Position numbers and translations under genes: made by a program. From Vandiemenella viatica (taxonomy: Eukaryota > Arthropoda > Insecta > Orthoptera > Morabidae): a DNA stretch of 64,000 nucleotides. The DNA is taken from positions 141,021,283 to 141,085,282 of the forward strand of contig CM061921.1 of the NCBI GenBank assembly GCA_031002005.1. Reading direction: 5' to 3'. Positions 34,383 through 45,740 of the stretch are shown here, in pieces. Numbering within the stretch: position 1 is the stretch's first letter; the number at the start of each line of letters is the position of its first letter. The notes below the pieces were generated by a model. The model searched no databases. It worked only from the letters and a program-made list of their open reading frames with translations, and was not told the DNA's origin.

Positions 34383-36312
34383 ATGGCTCCCATACTTCAG
34401 TGGAACGTAAACAGCTTTCAGGCTCACAAAGAGGAAGTTCACCTCTTAGCACGGTCTAATCCATTGTGTCTCTGTCTTCAGGAGACACATTTTAGACCTT
34501 TACACCAACCTGTGCTAAGAGGGTATGAGATCTATAGAAAGGACCATAGCGAGGGTGATCGAGCGAAGGGGGGAGTGGCTGTGTTTGTCCGAAACACTGT
34601 CCACTCTGAACCTATTGCTCTAACCTCTGATCTACAAGCAGTTGCGGTGAAAATACACAGTCCAATCCAACTGACCGTATGCTCTGTCTATCTGCCACCC
34701 AGTGTCAGTCGGCTACGATGACCTGGTTGGCATTATACGACAACTCACTCGGCCCTTTCTCCTTTTGGGAGATTTCAACGCCCACAGTGCGTTGTGGGTT
34801 TCCACCACCGATTGCCCCCAGGGGCCGAGTGGTTGTTAGATTGATAGAGCAGGAGGAAATTTGTATCCTGAATACAGGGCAAATGACTCATTTCACCACT
34901 GCTACCTTCTGCCATTGACCTTTCCTTCTGTTCCCCATCAATTGCGGACTCCGTGCAGTGGGATGTGGATCACGACCTACATGGTAGCGACCACTTCCCT
35001 ATTTGGATGCACGTCGAGTGTGAATGTGGAAGAGGAAATAACCGACGCAAATGGAACGTCAGTTGTGCAGATTGGCAGCTCTACTGCCGTTCTGTACAAC
35101 TGCAACCCTGTGGCAGTATACAGGAGAAGGTGAATCACTTGACAGAAGTGATTCACCGCGCAGCTGACGTTTCTATGCTGAAGAGCTTCCGAACGCTGCG
35201 AAGGACGCCCGTCCCCTGGTGGAACGATGAATGTCGTTCCGCCATCCAGGGTCGCCGACGGGCGTTGCGTCGTTTTAGGTTGTGCCCAACATCTGACAAC
35301 CTAGCAGCGTTCCGTATTGCCAAAGTTAAGGCGCGTTGAGTTATTAAGGAGAGCAAGAAGAGGTCATGGCAGAACTTTGTGAGCACTATGAATCGTTCCA
35401 CACCTTCGTCGAAAGTATGGGAGTCCATTCGCCGTATATCTGGAAGGTACTCCTGCCCACCAGTATCTGGGTTACTGGATCACGGACGTATAATTACTGA
35501 CGAACGAAGCATAGCACAGCTGATGGCGGAGAACTTCGCCTCCATCACTTCGTCTGCTAACTTTGACCCTCGGTTTCAGCGACGAAGAGTCGCTGCCGAG
35601 AGGCGCCCGCTGTGCTTCGATTCGTCGAATACAGAGGCCTACAACTGCCCATTTACATCTTGGGAGCTGGAGTCAGCGTTAAACAGTGCTAACGACACTG
35701 CTGAAGGGCCTGATCTGATCCAGTATCAGATGCTGAGGCATCTCAGTAAGGATGCTAAAAAGTACCTTCTAGATATTTTTAACGATATTTGGACCGGAGG
35801 ACACTTCCCCGACTCGTGGAAAGAAGCAACATTAATTCCCATTTTAAAACCTGGCAAAGACAAATTGTTGCCAGGTAGTTATCGTAGTATTTCCTTGACT
35901 AGCTGCGTGGGAAAGACACTGGAGAGGATGGTGAATCGCCACCTCGTCTGGTGTCTTGAATCCCGTAATCTTCTGAGCCGCTTTCAGTGTGGATTCAGGA
36001 AGTTCCGTTCCACCTTGGACAACCTGATCCTCCTGGAGGCGGCAATACAGGATGCGTTCATCCACAGCCAACACCTCGTGGGTGTTTTTTTTCGATATTG
36101 AAAAGGCCTACGATACTACCTGGCGACATGTTATTTTAAAACAGTTACATGAATGGGGTTTTAGGGGTAACCTACGCCGTTTTTCTGGTCGTTGCTTCCG
36201 GTACCGAGTCGGTAGTGAAGTGTCTGATCTTTTTATTCAGGAAAACGGTGTTCCTCAGGGGTCAGTTTTAAGCGTGACGCTCTTCGCCATTGCTATAAAT
36301 AGCATTGTAGCC
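34383..36312 (+). pseudogene. I-clade LINE ORF2, copy B, endonuclease to RT
   Basis: Starts MAPILQWNVNSF at 34383, a few bases after ORF1. Endonuclease blocks: CLQETHFRP (about 34476), KGGVAVFVR, LLLGDFNAH-like (frameshifted, about 34765) and GSDHFPIWMH. The linker TPVPWWNDECR and RT blocks GPDLIQYQMLRHLS, SYRSISLTSCVGKTLERM, FQCGFRKFRSTLDNL, DIEKAYDTTWRHVILK and NGVPQGSVLSVTLFAIAINSI follow. The LTR element splits the gene just before the catalytic YVDD. At least three frameshifts are present. Confidence 0.87.
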
Positions 36313-36708
36313 TGTGACATACGGTCATTTTATGATGCACCATTTTTTTTATAAATTAAGAAATTATTATTTTCTATACTTGGAATAATTATGGTAAAGA
36401 AATAATTAATGATTTGTAAAATTTATAGCAACGAGTATTCCACAGACGATATATATAAATTGTATGTCGTTAGAATAATAGAAATGTCTTAGTTTTTTTT
36501 TTTATTAGTATTAGTATCTTTGATTGTTTGGTTGAAAAAAAAAAAAAAAAAAAAAGAGAAAGGAGAAGAAAAAAGATTGTTAACTAAAAACTTAATGTGT
36601 GAATTTGTAATAATTATAATTGAATTGAACCTTAAATATAATTAAAAAGAATTGCTACAAGGTATATACACCTGGTGTATTTATTTAAAAAGTAACTAGG
36701 AGGTTACA
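36313..36708 (+). repeat. 5' LTR
   Basis: 396 bp, TG...CA, nearly identical to the 3' LTR. The differences are mostly in A/T runs (about 36490-36555) and a short GAACCTTAAATATAATT segment present only here. It contains a TATATATAAATTG stretch (about 36449) that could be a promoter TATA region. Confidence 0.9.
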
Positions 36709-37132
36709 TATTGGCTACTGCTGCCAGAATCTTACTGGAATCTTCTGATGTGATGATGCAATTAGTTATCGTAGAGAAAAGTCTAAGAAACAGTATGCAG
36801 TACCGCATACGTCAACTACTGAAATAACGGAAAACGGAGGTAAACGGAACTTCTGATATGTCAACTCTGGTACGTAGCAAAGAAGCGACTACGGAACAGT
36901 GACGCAGTAGGCAGGTACTAATTTGTTCCTTGTTTTGGTCCGGGCGTCAACGTGCAACTACTAGAAGGATTGGCAGTTAAAGTGGAAAGTCGATTGATAA
37001 TTAGGTTTGCTATACTGAAATTAAAAAAACAGAAACTGAACGTCTGTTTAAATTGTTGAGTTCAATTTTGATTAAGAAACAGAGAGTTTTGTGGATTCAA
37101 ACTGAATTAAAGTCAAATGGTAATGGAAGTAT

Positions 37133-37167
<35 letters not shown>

Positions 37168-37627
37168 AATCATCAAGTAATAGAATTATTGTAAAAGAAT
37201 TACAGTAAAATGTCTAATGTAGAATTAGGCGTCTGTGGAAAACTCGTAATTTAAAAGAAGTAAAAGAAAGGCATTAACCAAAAAGGGGGGAAATTTATGA
37301 TTTGTTGTAGATGTATGTGCATGTCTGATTTAATTTCAGCACTGTTTCCGAGTGGGTTTGTTCTGTTGTGCATTTTTGTTATGCAATACAGAATTCTCAA
37401 AGAGTTTAGTAAATGAATTTGGTGTTCTTGGTCTCTCTTGTTGAATTAAGTGGAAATATTAACGGCATTGCAAACAGATTTTAACCATTGCTGTCTATTG
37501 TGCATTTTGATAGAGCAGTCATTGTAGTGTGTTAGCAGACTGATTAATTCCCCTTTATAATTTTTTTTGGTGCGGGTTACGATAAAAAAATTTAGATGTG
37601 GCAAACAATTGCACCACTTTAGTTAGA

Positions 37628-38263
37628 ATGAATATTCAAAGTGATTTGGAAGATCCGAGTAATATGTCGGGTTGGCAAACGGACAGTACGGGTGTTATTA
37701 GTTTTAATATTGGGGATGCGAACAATGGTAGGCATGTTCAGATTGAGAATACTAGCAGTCCCAATGTTAATGTCGATCAAAAGGGGGTTGATGAATATTT
37801 TGAAAATAGCAGTATTAACAATAATGACCAGAATAGCGGGTTAAGTAACGAAAGTAATATTAATGTGGAGAGAGAAAATTATGAAAGTAGAACGATCTCA
37901 CCAGAATTATGTCAAACATCAAACACTCGAGAAAGGAGTGGTGATACCCAAATAATAATGTCCCTTTTAATGCAAATGAAAACAGAAATTATGTCAAATC
38001 ATGAAAAAACCATTCAGAAGATCGCTTTGAGTCAAAAGAAGACAGAAGAAGGATTGCAAGTTATGAGGAATGAACTAAATAAAATTCGGGAGAATTGGAA
38101 GCAAGAAGTGGAAGTTAAATTAAACAACTGGAAAGACGACGAAGTATCACAGTTGGCTAAAATCGATCTGTGTGAGGATAGTTGTAGAAAGGAGGAAGTT
38201 GAGTTTAAAAAAAATTCAAGTGGCGGAGAAAAACAGTCTAGCAGAAGATATGTTCACAGATGA
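37628..38263 (+). CDS. Gag-like coiled-coil protein of the LTR element
   Basis: About 211 residues from ATG 37628 (MNIQSDLEDPSNMSG); the open frame extends ten codons upstream to a GTG. The first half is Asn/Ser-rich and low in complexity. From about residue 110, MSLLMQMKTEIMSNHEKTIQ through MRNELNKIRENWKQEVEVKL, it is a charged heptad-like coiled coil. Such a coil is frequent upstream of capsid in insect Gypsy-type gag proteins. No zinc knuckle follows. The next frame (38172-38381, ending EENEENDGD) overlaps it and may be its C-terminus after a frameshift. Function is inferred from position and composition. Confidence 0.55.
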   Translation: MNIQSDLEDPSNMSGWQTDSTGVISFNIGDANNGRHVQIENTSSPNVNVDQKGVDEYFENSSINNNDQNSGLSNESNINVERENYESRTISPELCQTSNTRERSGDTQIIMSLLMQMKTEIMSNHEKTIQKIALSQKKTEEGLQVMRNELNKIRENWKQEVEVKLNNWKDDEVSQLAKIDLCEDSCRKEEVEFKKNSSGGEKQSSRRYVHR

Positions 38264-38381
38264 AGAATTAGATAGGAGTAGTACAGGGCTGCCGTTAGAT
38301 GTTTACGTAAGTGAAGAAGATATGTCACGCAGCGATAGTGTAGAATATGAAGAGGAAAATGAAGAAAATGACGGAGATTAA

Positions 38382-38795
38382 ATGAGAATATTTTATATAA
38401 GATGTTTCGAAGAAGAAATGAATAATGCAAGTGTATCTCAAAGAAGAACACTTGATGATATAATAAATGGTAGCCATAGTAAAATGAACGTATCTACAAA
38501 GCAAGATAATATCAACTTGACGTATCTTGAATGCAACAAGGTAGGAGAGGGCAAGGAATTTTTAGTCCAAGGCACAAAGCCGGATAGCCAGCATCGATTT
38601 GAAATGAAATTTTTAAAGTATGGGAGAGAACAATTAATGAAATTGTGCCTTTTCAGGGTAGTGGTAGGATTTGTTTATAAGCTTCTAACCATATTTAGTG
38701 TTGGCAAAGACGTTTTATTTCCAAAAAGACAGTTGGTTTTTGAGTATGAGTTTGCAAGGGTAGATTGGAAACGCAGAAAGAAGCATTTTCATTAA
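38382..38795 (+). CDS. Second open frame of the LTR element, unknown
   Basis: 137 residues, MRIFYIRCFEEEMNN to WKRRKKHFH. It holds one moderately hydrophobic stretch (CLFRVVVGFVYKLLTIFSV) and a basic C-terminus. I do not recognise it. It could be a remnant of integrase or env or an accessory protein. It follows the acidic end of the previous frame without a gap. Confidence 0.4.
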   Translation: MRIFYIRCFEEEMNNASVSQRRTLDDIINGSHSKMNVSTKQDNINLTYLECNKVGEGKEFLVQGTKPDSQHRFEMKFLKYGREQLMKLCLFRVVVGFVYKLLTIFSVGKDVLFPKRQLVFEYEFARVDWKRRKKHFH

Positions 38796-39498
38796 CTTTG
38801 AGGGGCGAGTGTACTCGCTACATCGTACTACGTACAAATTTATTTTTTGGTAAGGGGGTCTAAATGCATAGTCCACTCGAATTGCAAATATTTTAAGTTT
38901 TATTCCAGTCAAGTTTTCATTGATGTTAATTTTCTTACTTAACAGCAACAAGATTCTTTGTATCTTTGTTAGCGAAAATAAATGAATGAATGAGTGCTGT
39001 AAAAAAATTAAACTAGTTTATAAAAGCATGAGAATTATAAAAATGTATCTCATAAAGTTTGGGGGAAAGCAAATTTTAGAGACAATTTTTGAGCGGAGGG
39101 ATATGTCCGGTAACAACGTTACCTGACTATTTTTTTTAAGGAATGTAGTGGACCTAAAATTGTATAAATGTAAATGAACAATGAAGTGAGAGTGTTTAAT
39201 GGTCAGCATAAACTGATAAACAATTTTAGTAATGAACGACCTGACAAAAGACAGTGAGATTTATGATTATTAATTATTTTATGTTGTGTTACTGGATGGT
39301 GTGTTGTGGGTGAATAATTTTGCTGATGGTTTGGACATTATTACAGTGCAAGCACATTGTAAAATAATGTGTAATGAACATGTTAGCAAAGAAATGAGAA
39401 TGGAGTGTGATATTGGTACATTTCGGCAAATAAATGTTGTGCTGTGGTAATAGAAAAGTAGTTTACACCATTAATTATGCCTCGATGTGGGGGCATAT

Positions 39499-39881
39499 TG
39501 TGACATACGGTCATTTTATGATGCACCAATTTTTTAAATATAAATTAAGAAATTATTATTTTCTATACTTGGAATAATTATGGTAAAGAAATAATTAATG
39601 ATTTGTAAAATTTATAGTAACGAGTATTCCACAGACGGTATATATAAATTGTATGTCGTTAGAATAATATAAATGTCTTAGTTTTTTTTTTTTTTATTAG
39701 TATTAGTATTAGTATCTTTGATAGTTTGGTTGAAAAAAAGAAAAGAAAAGAGAAAGGAGAAGAAAAAAGATTTTTAACTATAAACTTAATGTGTGAATTT
39801 GTAATAATTGAATTGTAAAAAGAATTGCTACAAGGTATATACACCTGGTGTATTAATTTAAAAAGTAACAAGGAGGTTACA
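39499..39881 (+). repeat. 3' LTR
   Basis: 383 bp, TGTGACATACGG to AAGGAGGTTACA, preceded by the purine tract at 39484-39496. High identity to the 5' LTR indicates a fairly recent insertion. Confidence 0.9.
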
Positions 39882-39885
39882 AGCC

Positions 39886-40196
39886 ATAATAAGGAGTCCC
39901 ATACGGTACTCCTTATATGTGGACGACTTTTTAATTTTTATTGCACTGTCCAGCCTGAGAAGCGCCGAGCGGCAGCTGCAACTCACGCTGAACAAGCTGG
40001 ATGAATGGTCAGTGCACACCGGTTTTCGTTTCTCTGCCGGGAAAACCCGGTGTGTACTTTTTAGTCGTAGCAGAAACCTTTTATCAAAGCCCCGACTTAC
40101 CTTGAGGAACACCATTTTACGTTTTACTGAAACAGTTCGGTTTCTGGGCCTCATTTTAGACAACAGGTTAACTTGGCTACCACATCTCAAAGATGT
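39886..40196 (+). pseudogene. I-clade LINE ORF2, copy B, continuation after the LTR element
   Basis: Carries the catalytic YVDD (39916-39927) in YSLYVDD/SLYVDDFLIFIALSS context, then KTRCVLFSR and VRFLGLILDNRLTWLPHLKD. It ends at AAAGATGT where copy C starts. In this copy the T-run after YVDD keeps frame, unlike in copy C. Confidence 0.85.
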
Positions 40197-40605
40197 GCCC
40201 CGCAGGGGCCTGGTACGCAAGTGCCAGGTACGGGTTTGGCGAACCCGCGGTGCCCGAACTGGAAACTTGTGAGCGCCGCAAGTTTCCCACACCGTAAACT
40301 CCTACCATGCTTCAACGACCACCGCAGGGCGTGGCGGTGGAACGTTGTGTGCCTAGGAGAACGGGGATCTTGGCTTCATCGCCCGGATCGCGAGGATGGT
40401 AAAAATCTCTATAAAAAACCCCTCAACCTCAAGGTCGGATACGTGCCGAGGAGGTGCATGGGTGAGAGGCAGATCACTCGCTAACGTACAACCTCAGGGG
40501 CACCTGCGCACCCATGTTGTATTAGCGCTTCTTTTTAAAATGGTTTAACTCGTGGGACCAAAATGAAGCCTCACAAAAAAAACCACAGACCCCTGCGGCC
40601 CGGGT

Positions 40606-41985
40606 GTGTCACAGGCAAATAAAAATACACCCAATACGAAGAAGCGGGCCAGGGTTGATAGCCCCCCCGCCTCTGAGGGACACCGTAACGGGAAAGAATG
40701 TTCGATTTCGAACGCTTTCGTTATCATGCAGAGGGTGGAGGGGACATTTGAAAAAGTGTCCCCGTTTTATATTAATAAGGGTTTAGAAGGGTTAGTTGGC
40801 ACCCTGAAATCAATTAAAAAGCTGAGGAATGGGACGCTGCTGCTGGAAACATCCACCAGTAGGCAGGCTTCCCAGCTCCTTAACTGCGAGAAGCTCGGGG
40901 AGTTCGCCGTTAAAAGCGAACTCCACAAATCCTTGAATCGATCAAAAGGCGTAGTGACCTGCCGGGATATTATGGATTTAGCAACCGAGGAACTGGTTAA
41001 GGAGTGGGAAGATCAGCAAGTGGTCGAGGTGCGTCAGATTACACGGAGGGTAAATGGCAGTCTTGAAAAGACTGCCACCTTCGTCCTGACGTTTGACACT
41101 CCAGTGTTGCCCAAGTGTATAAAAGCTGGCTACATCAACCTGAACGTCCGTCCGTATGTTCCGGACCCAATGCGCTGCTTCCAGTGCCAGAGGTTCGGAC
41201 ATACGACGGCGTCATGCAAGGGCAACCCCACCTGTGGTAGATGCGGCAAGGGGGCACATGAGCCAGGGTGTCAGTTGCACGCTCCCACAGGTGTGCGTCA
41301 CTGCTCTGGGTCGCACCCTGCCTGGAGTAGAGAGTGTCAAGTGTATCTTGAGGAGCGCAAGATACAGGAGTTGAAGACCAAAGAGCGGATACCTTATGTA
41401 GAGGCAAAGAAGAAGGCGAAAGCGCTCGCCGCTCCAATTTTTGGAACAAGCTTTGCCAAGATGGTCAGGAAAGAAAGTGTTGCTACGCAGACATCCTTTG
41501 CAGACATGGGCACAAGCACAGTGTGCTCATGTCAATGCAAGTGTGGTGCAAAATCCACCAAGGTCATCACACCAAAGACCGCGGATGTCGCTAGCAACAC
41601 TTCTGCAGCCTCGACAAATCCAGCAGCAGTAACAAAGACCCCACCAGCAGTCAAGTTAATAGCACCTCCTATTCCACCGCGTGCTATTGAAATGGTAGCG
41701 ATACCATTAGCTAGCGGTGGAAATAGAGGTGACCAGAAGATCAGAGGTCCCAAGTTTCGACAGACTGATCCGACCCAGTTTGTCAAGTCCCCTTCTTCGT
41801 CCCCTCCCAGACTGTCAATCAGTAGGGAGAGTAAGGGGAAGAAGAAGAAGAAGAAGAAGAAGAAGAAAAGAACGACGAGGAATTTGAGGAGTCCTCTGGG
41901 TCGGAGATGTCTGTCTCCGCTTCCGGGCAGGAAGAAACGGAAATGCTGGTGGACGAGTCTGGTCCCGTTCCTCAGCAGGAAATGA
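40606..41985 (+). CDS. I-clade LINE ORF1, copy C
   Basis: 459-codon open frame. It starts at GTG 40606; the first in-frame ATG is codon 41, although the upstream 40 codons are conserved with copy B (KNTP..KRARVDS). Residues 30-180 form an RNA-recognition-like region. Knuckles are CFQCQRFGHTTASC (191-204) and CGRCGKGAHEPGC (210-222); the third (CSGSHPAWSREC) is altered by compensating +1/-1 shifts. A (GAA)n run at about 41835-41868 shifts the frame, so the last about 45 residues are out of frame. The true acidic end (EMLVDESGPVPQQ) lies in another frame. Product: RNP protein. Confidence 0.85.
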   Translation: MSQANKNTPNTKKRARVDSPPASEGHRNGKECSISNAFVIMQRVEGTFEKVSPFYINKGLEGLVGTLKSIKKLRNGTLLLETSTSRQASQLLNCEKLGEFAVKSELHKSLNRSKGVVTCRDIMDLATEELVKEWEDQQVVEVRQITRRVNGSLEKTATFVLTFDTPVLPKCIKAGYINLNVRPYVPDPMRCFQCQRFGHTTASCKGNPTCGRCGKGAHEPGCQLHAPTGVRHCSGSHPAWSRECQVYLEERKIQELKTKERIPYVEAKKKAKALAAPIFGTSFAKMVRKESVATQTSFADMGTSTVCSCQCKCGAKSTKVITPKTADVASNTSAASTNPAAVTKTPPAVKLIAPPIPPRAIEMVAIPLASGGNRGDQKIRGPKFRQTDPTQFVKSPSSSPPRLSISRESKGKKKKKKKKKKRTTRNLRSPLGRRCLSPLPGRKKRKCWWTSLVPFLSRK

Positions 41986-42031
41986 CCGAAGACCCACCCG
42001 AACCGGGGCGGGTGAGGTTAAATAGGTAAGG

Positions 42032-45000
42032 ATGGCTCCCATACTTCAGTGGAACATCAATGGATTTACAGCTCACAAAGAGGAGTTACACCTCTTAGCA
42101 CGGTCTGATCCTTTGTGTCTCTGTCTGCAAGAGACACATTTCAGACCATCACACCAACCTGTGCTAAGAGGATATGATGTGTACCGTAAGGACGATACCG
42201 AGGGTGATCGAGCGAAGGGCGGAGTGGCCGTGTTTGTTCGGAACACTGTCCACTCCGAACCTGTTGCTCTCACCTCTCATCTACAAGCAGTAGCGGTGAA
42301 AATACACGGTCCTATCCAACTGACCGTATGCTCTATCTATCTGCCACCCAGTTTGTCCGTCGACTACGACGACCTGGTTGGCATTACACGACAACTCACT
42401 CGGCCCTTTCTCCTTTTGGGAGATTTCAACGCCCACAGTGCGGTGTGGGGTTCCACCACCGAATTGCCCCAGGGGCCGAGTGGTTGGTAGATTGATAGAG
42501 CAGGAGGAAATTTGTATCCTAAATACAGGGCAAATGACTCATTTCACCGCTGCTACCGGTACGATCCTCTGCCATCGACCTTTCTTTGTGCTCTGCCTTC
42601 AATTGCGGACTCCGTGCAGTGGGAAGTGGACCGCGACCTTCACGGAAGCGACCACTTCCCCATATGGATGCACTTAGGTTCCGAGATTAGAGGAGTGAAC
42701 GCCCGGCGCAAATGGAACGTCAGTAAAGCGGACTGGCAGCTTTTCTGCCGTTCTGTTGTCCTGGAACCACGTGACAACATAGAGGAGAAGGTGAGTCACT
42801 TAGCAGAAGTGATTCACCAGGCTGCTGACGTTTCTATGCCCAAAAGCTCCGGACCGCTGCGAAGGACGCCCGTCCCCTGGTGGAGCGACGAATGTCGCTA
42901 CGCTATTCAGGGTCGTAGACGGGCGCTGCGGCATTTTAGGTTGCACCCAACATCTGACAACCTAGCAGCGTTCCGTATAGCAAGAGCTAAGGCGCGCCGG
43001 GTGATTAAGGAGAGCAAACAAAGGTCATGGCAGAACTTTGTGAGCACTATAAATCGTTCCACACCTTCGTCAAAAGTATGGGAGTCCATCCGCCGTATAT
43101 CCGGAAGGTACTCCCGCCCACCAGTATCTGGATTACTGGATCACGGACGTGTAATTACCGACGAACGAAGCATAGCGCAGCTGATGGCGGAGAACTTCTC
43201 GCCACGTCACATCATCCACCAACTTTTGACCCTTCGGTTTCCAGCAGGCGTAAGATTCGCTGCCGAGAGGTGCGCCTGCTGTGCTTCGATTCGTCGAATA
43301 CAGAGGCCTACAACTGCCCATTTACATCTTGGGAGCTGGAGTCAGTGCTGAAACAGCGCCAACGACACTGCTCCAGGTCCTGATTAGATCCAAGTACCAG
43401 ATGCTGAGGCATCTTAGTAAAGATGCTAAAGAGTACCTTCTAGATATTTTTAACGTTATATTGGACCGGATGGACACTTCCCCGACTCGTGGAAAGAAGC
43501 AACGCTCATCCCTATTTTAAAACCTGGAAAAGACAAATTGTTGCCAGGTAGTTATCGTAGTATTGCCTTGACAAGCTGCGTGGGGAAGACACTGGAGAGG
43601 ATGGTGAATCACCGCCTCGTCTGGTGTCTTGAATCCCGGAATCTGCTGGGCCGCTTTCAGTGTGGGTTCAGGAAGTCCCGTTCCACCCTGGACAACCTGA
43701 TCCTGCTGGAAGCGGCCATTCAGGATGCTTTCATTCGCAGCCAACACCTTGTGGGTGTCTTTTTTGACATTGAGAAGGCCTACGATACTACCTGGCGGCA
43801 TGTTATTTTAAAACAATTACATGACTGGGGTTTTAGGGGTAACCTGCCCCGTTTTTTAAAATCATTTTTATCTGGTCGTTGCTTCCGGTACCGAGTCGGT
43901 AGTGAAGTGTCTGATCTTTTTATTCAGGAAAACGGTGTTCCTCAGGGATCTGTTTTAAGTGTGACCCTTTTTGCAATTGCTATAAATAGCATAGCATCCA
44001 TTATAAGGAGTCCTATAGGGTACTCCTTATATGTGGATGATTTTTAATCTTTATTGCATCATCCAGCCTGAGAAGCGCTGAGCGGCAGTTGCAGCTCACG
44101 CTGAACAGGCTGGATGAATGGTCTGTGCACACCGGTTTTCGTTTCTCTGCCGAGAAAACCCGTGTGTACTTTTTAGTCGTAGTAGGACTCTTTTACCAGA
44201 GCCTCACCTTACCTTGAGGAACACCGATTTACGTTTTTACTGACACTGTTCGGTTTCTGGGCCTCATTTTAGACACTAGGCTAACCTGGCTACCACATCT
44301 CAAAGATGTTAAAGCCAGGGCCTCAAAAGCTCTTAATATTTTAAAATGCCTGTGTGGCAGGTCGTGGGGTGCTGATCGCTCCTGCCTGTTACAATTTTAC
44401 AGAGCCTTTGTACGATCGCGGCTGGAATACGGTTGTATCGTGTATGGTTCGGCACGGGACAGCTATTGGATAGTGTCCACCATGCTGGAATTCGGCTCGC
44501 CATGGGTGCATATCGCACCAGCCCTATTGTCAGTATATGTGCTGACTCGGGCGAGCCGCCGCTTACCATCCGCCGGCAACCCTCATGGTGCGACACTACC
44601 TGCAGGTTGCCATAACACCTGGCAGTCCCGTGTACGACATAGTTGTACATCCCAACTACGAGCGGCTCTATACCAACCGGCATAGAGCCACTAAACCGTT
44701 CAGCTACCGTACAAAGGCTATTTTAGAACAATACGGATTCGAGCATCCTTCTTTTTATCACCAGGGTTGGAGTAAATCTCCTCCCTGGCTTTTAAAGAGG
44801 CCCAGAACAATTTTAGATCTGTCCCGGCATAACAAACTGTTAACCGCTAACAGTGTTTTTATTAATATTTTTACTGATATTTTAAATCAATATCACAGTT
44901 TTACCCCGGTGTATACGGATGGGTCTAAGCAGGCTAACAGTGTAGGGTGTTCAGTAGTGTTCCCTCGAGCGACTTATAAATATAAGTTGGGATAGCAGGT

Positions 45001-45731
45001 GCAGTGTTTACACTGCGGAGTGCTATGCCTTGCTAAAGTCGCTCCAGCATATGAAGGCACGGCGTGATATGAAGTACCTCATATGCTGTGATTCCCTCAG
45101 TTGTATTCAGGCGTTAGCAACAATGTACCCAGCAGACCGTCTAGTCCAGGACATCCAGGACGCCCTCCTTCCCTTCAGTCTCTGTGGGAAGGAGGTCGTA
45201 TTCTGCTGGGTACCCGGCCATGTGGGAATCAGGGGGAACGAGGCAGCTGATGAAGCTGCCAAGTTAGCCTGTGACAAGGTCAGAATTGACTTTGAACCGG
45301 TCCCAAAGTCTGACCTTGCCTCGGCGGCGAAGAGATTTGTTTTTGATGTTTGGCAGAGGCAGTGGCTGGAAGTTGAGCATAATAAGCTCCGGCTGGTCAA
45401 ACCGACCGTTCAGCCGTGGAGCAGCTCCTTCCAGCGGGCGAGGAGGGATGATGTTCTCCTTACTCGCCTTCGTAATAGGGCACTGTCCTCTTGACGCACA
45501 GCTTTCTTCTCCGCCGAGAGGACCCTACAGGAATGTGATACCTGTGGCGTACCTATGACGGTGCGCCACATTTTAGTTGATTGTGTTGCATTTTTAGAGT
45601 TGAGGGCGGACGTTGGCCTTGCCAACGATCTGGCCCTTATTTTAAACAATGAGACCAGCAGTGTGGCGAGTGTTTTAAAATTTTGTGTATTGGCCGGTCT
45701 AGTGCCTAAAATTTTAGGCAGATCGGCCTAG
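42032..45731 (+). pseudogene. I-clade LINE ORF2, copy C (endonuclease-RT-RNase H)
   Basis: MAPILQWNINGFTAHKEE opens it at 42032. Endonuclease: CLQETHFRP, GDRAKGGVAVFVR, LLLGDFNAHSAVWG (about 42413) and GSDHFPIWMH (about 42648), with a frameshift near 42485. RT: SYRSIALTSCVGKTLERM, CGFRKSRSTLDNL, DIEKAYDTTWRHV, ENGVPQGSVLSVTLF and YVDD (about 44027), followed by a frameshift in the T-run. RNase H: FTPVYTDGSKQANSVGCSVV (about 44900), AECYALLKSL, CCDSLSCIQAL and GNEAADEAAKLA. A C-terminal CDTCGVPMTVRHILVDC finger ends in GRSA-stop at 45731. It would make TPRT-competent protein if intact; at least four shifts break it. Confidence 0.9.
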
Positions 45732-45740
45732 TTTTTAGAT

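Larger units (their letters stand above)
36313..39881 (+). mobile_element. LTR retroelement without recognisable pol, 3.57 kb
   Basis: Direct repeats of 396 and 383 bp start TGTGACATACGG and end GGAGGTTACA. The duplication AGCC lies on both sides (36309-36312 and 39882-39885). A purine tract (GTGGGGGCATA) precedes the 3' LTR, and a possible primer-binding site starts TGGCTACTGC just after the 5' LTR. The interior has two reading frames and no protease, RT, RNase H or integrase that I can see. It is a LARD-like non-autonomous element; a 4-bp duplication is compatible with Gypsy-type integration. Removing it rejoins the host LINE ORF2. Confidence 0.9.
32566..40196 (+). mobile_element. I-clade LINE copy B, interrupted by an LTR element, 3' part missing
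   Basis: The 5' UTR begins near GTGCCCGAGCTGGAAA and matches copy C at 40248. ORF1 and ORF2 follow in order. The LTR element occupies 36313-39881. ORF2 resumes at 39886 and stops abruptly at AAAGATGT (40196), where the 5' end of copy C begins. The RNase H domain and 3' UTR are absent. B and C are therefore directly joined head to tail. Confidence 0.85.
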
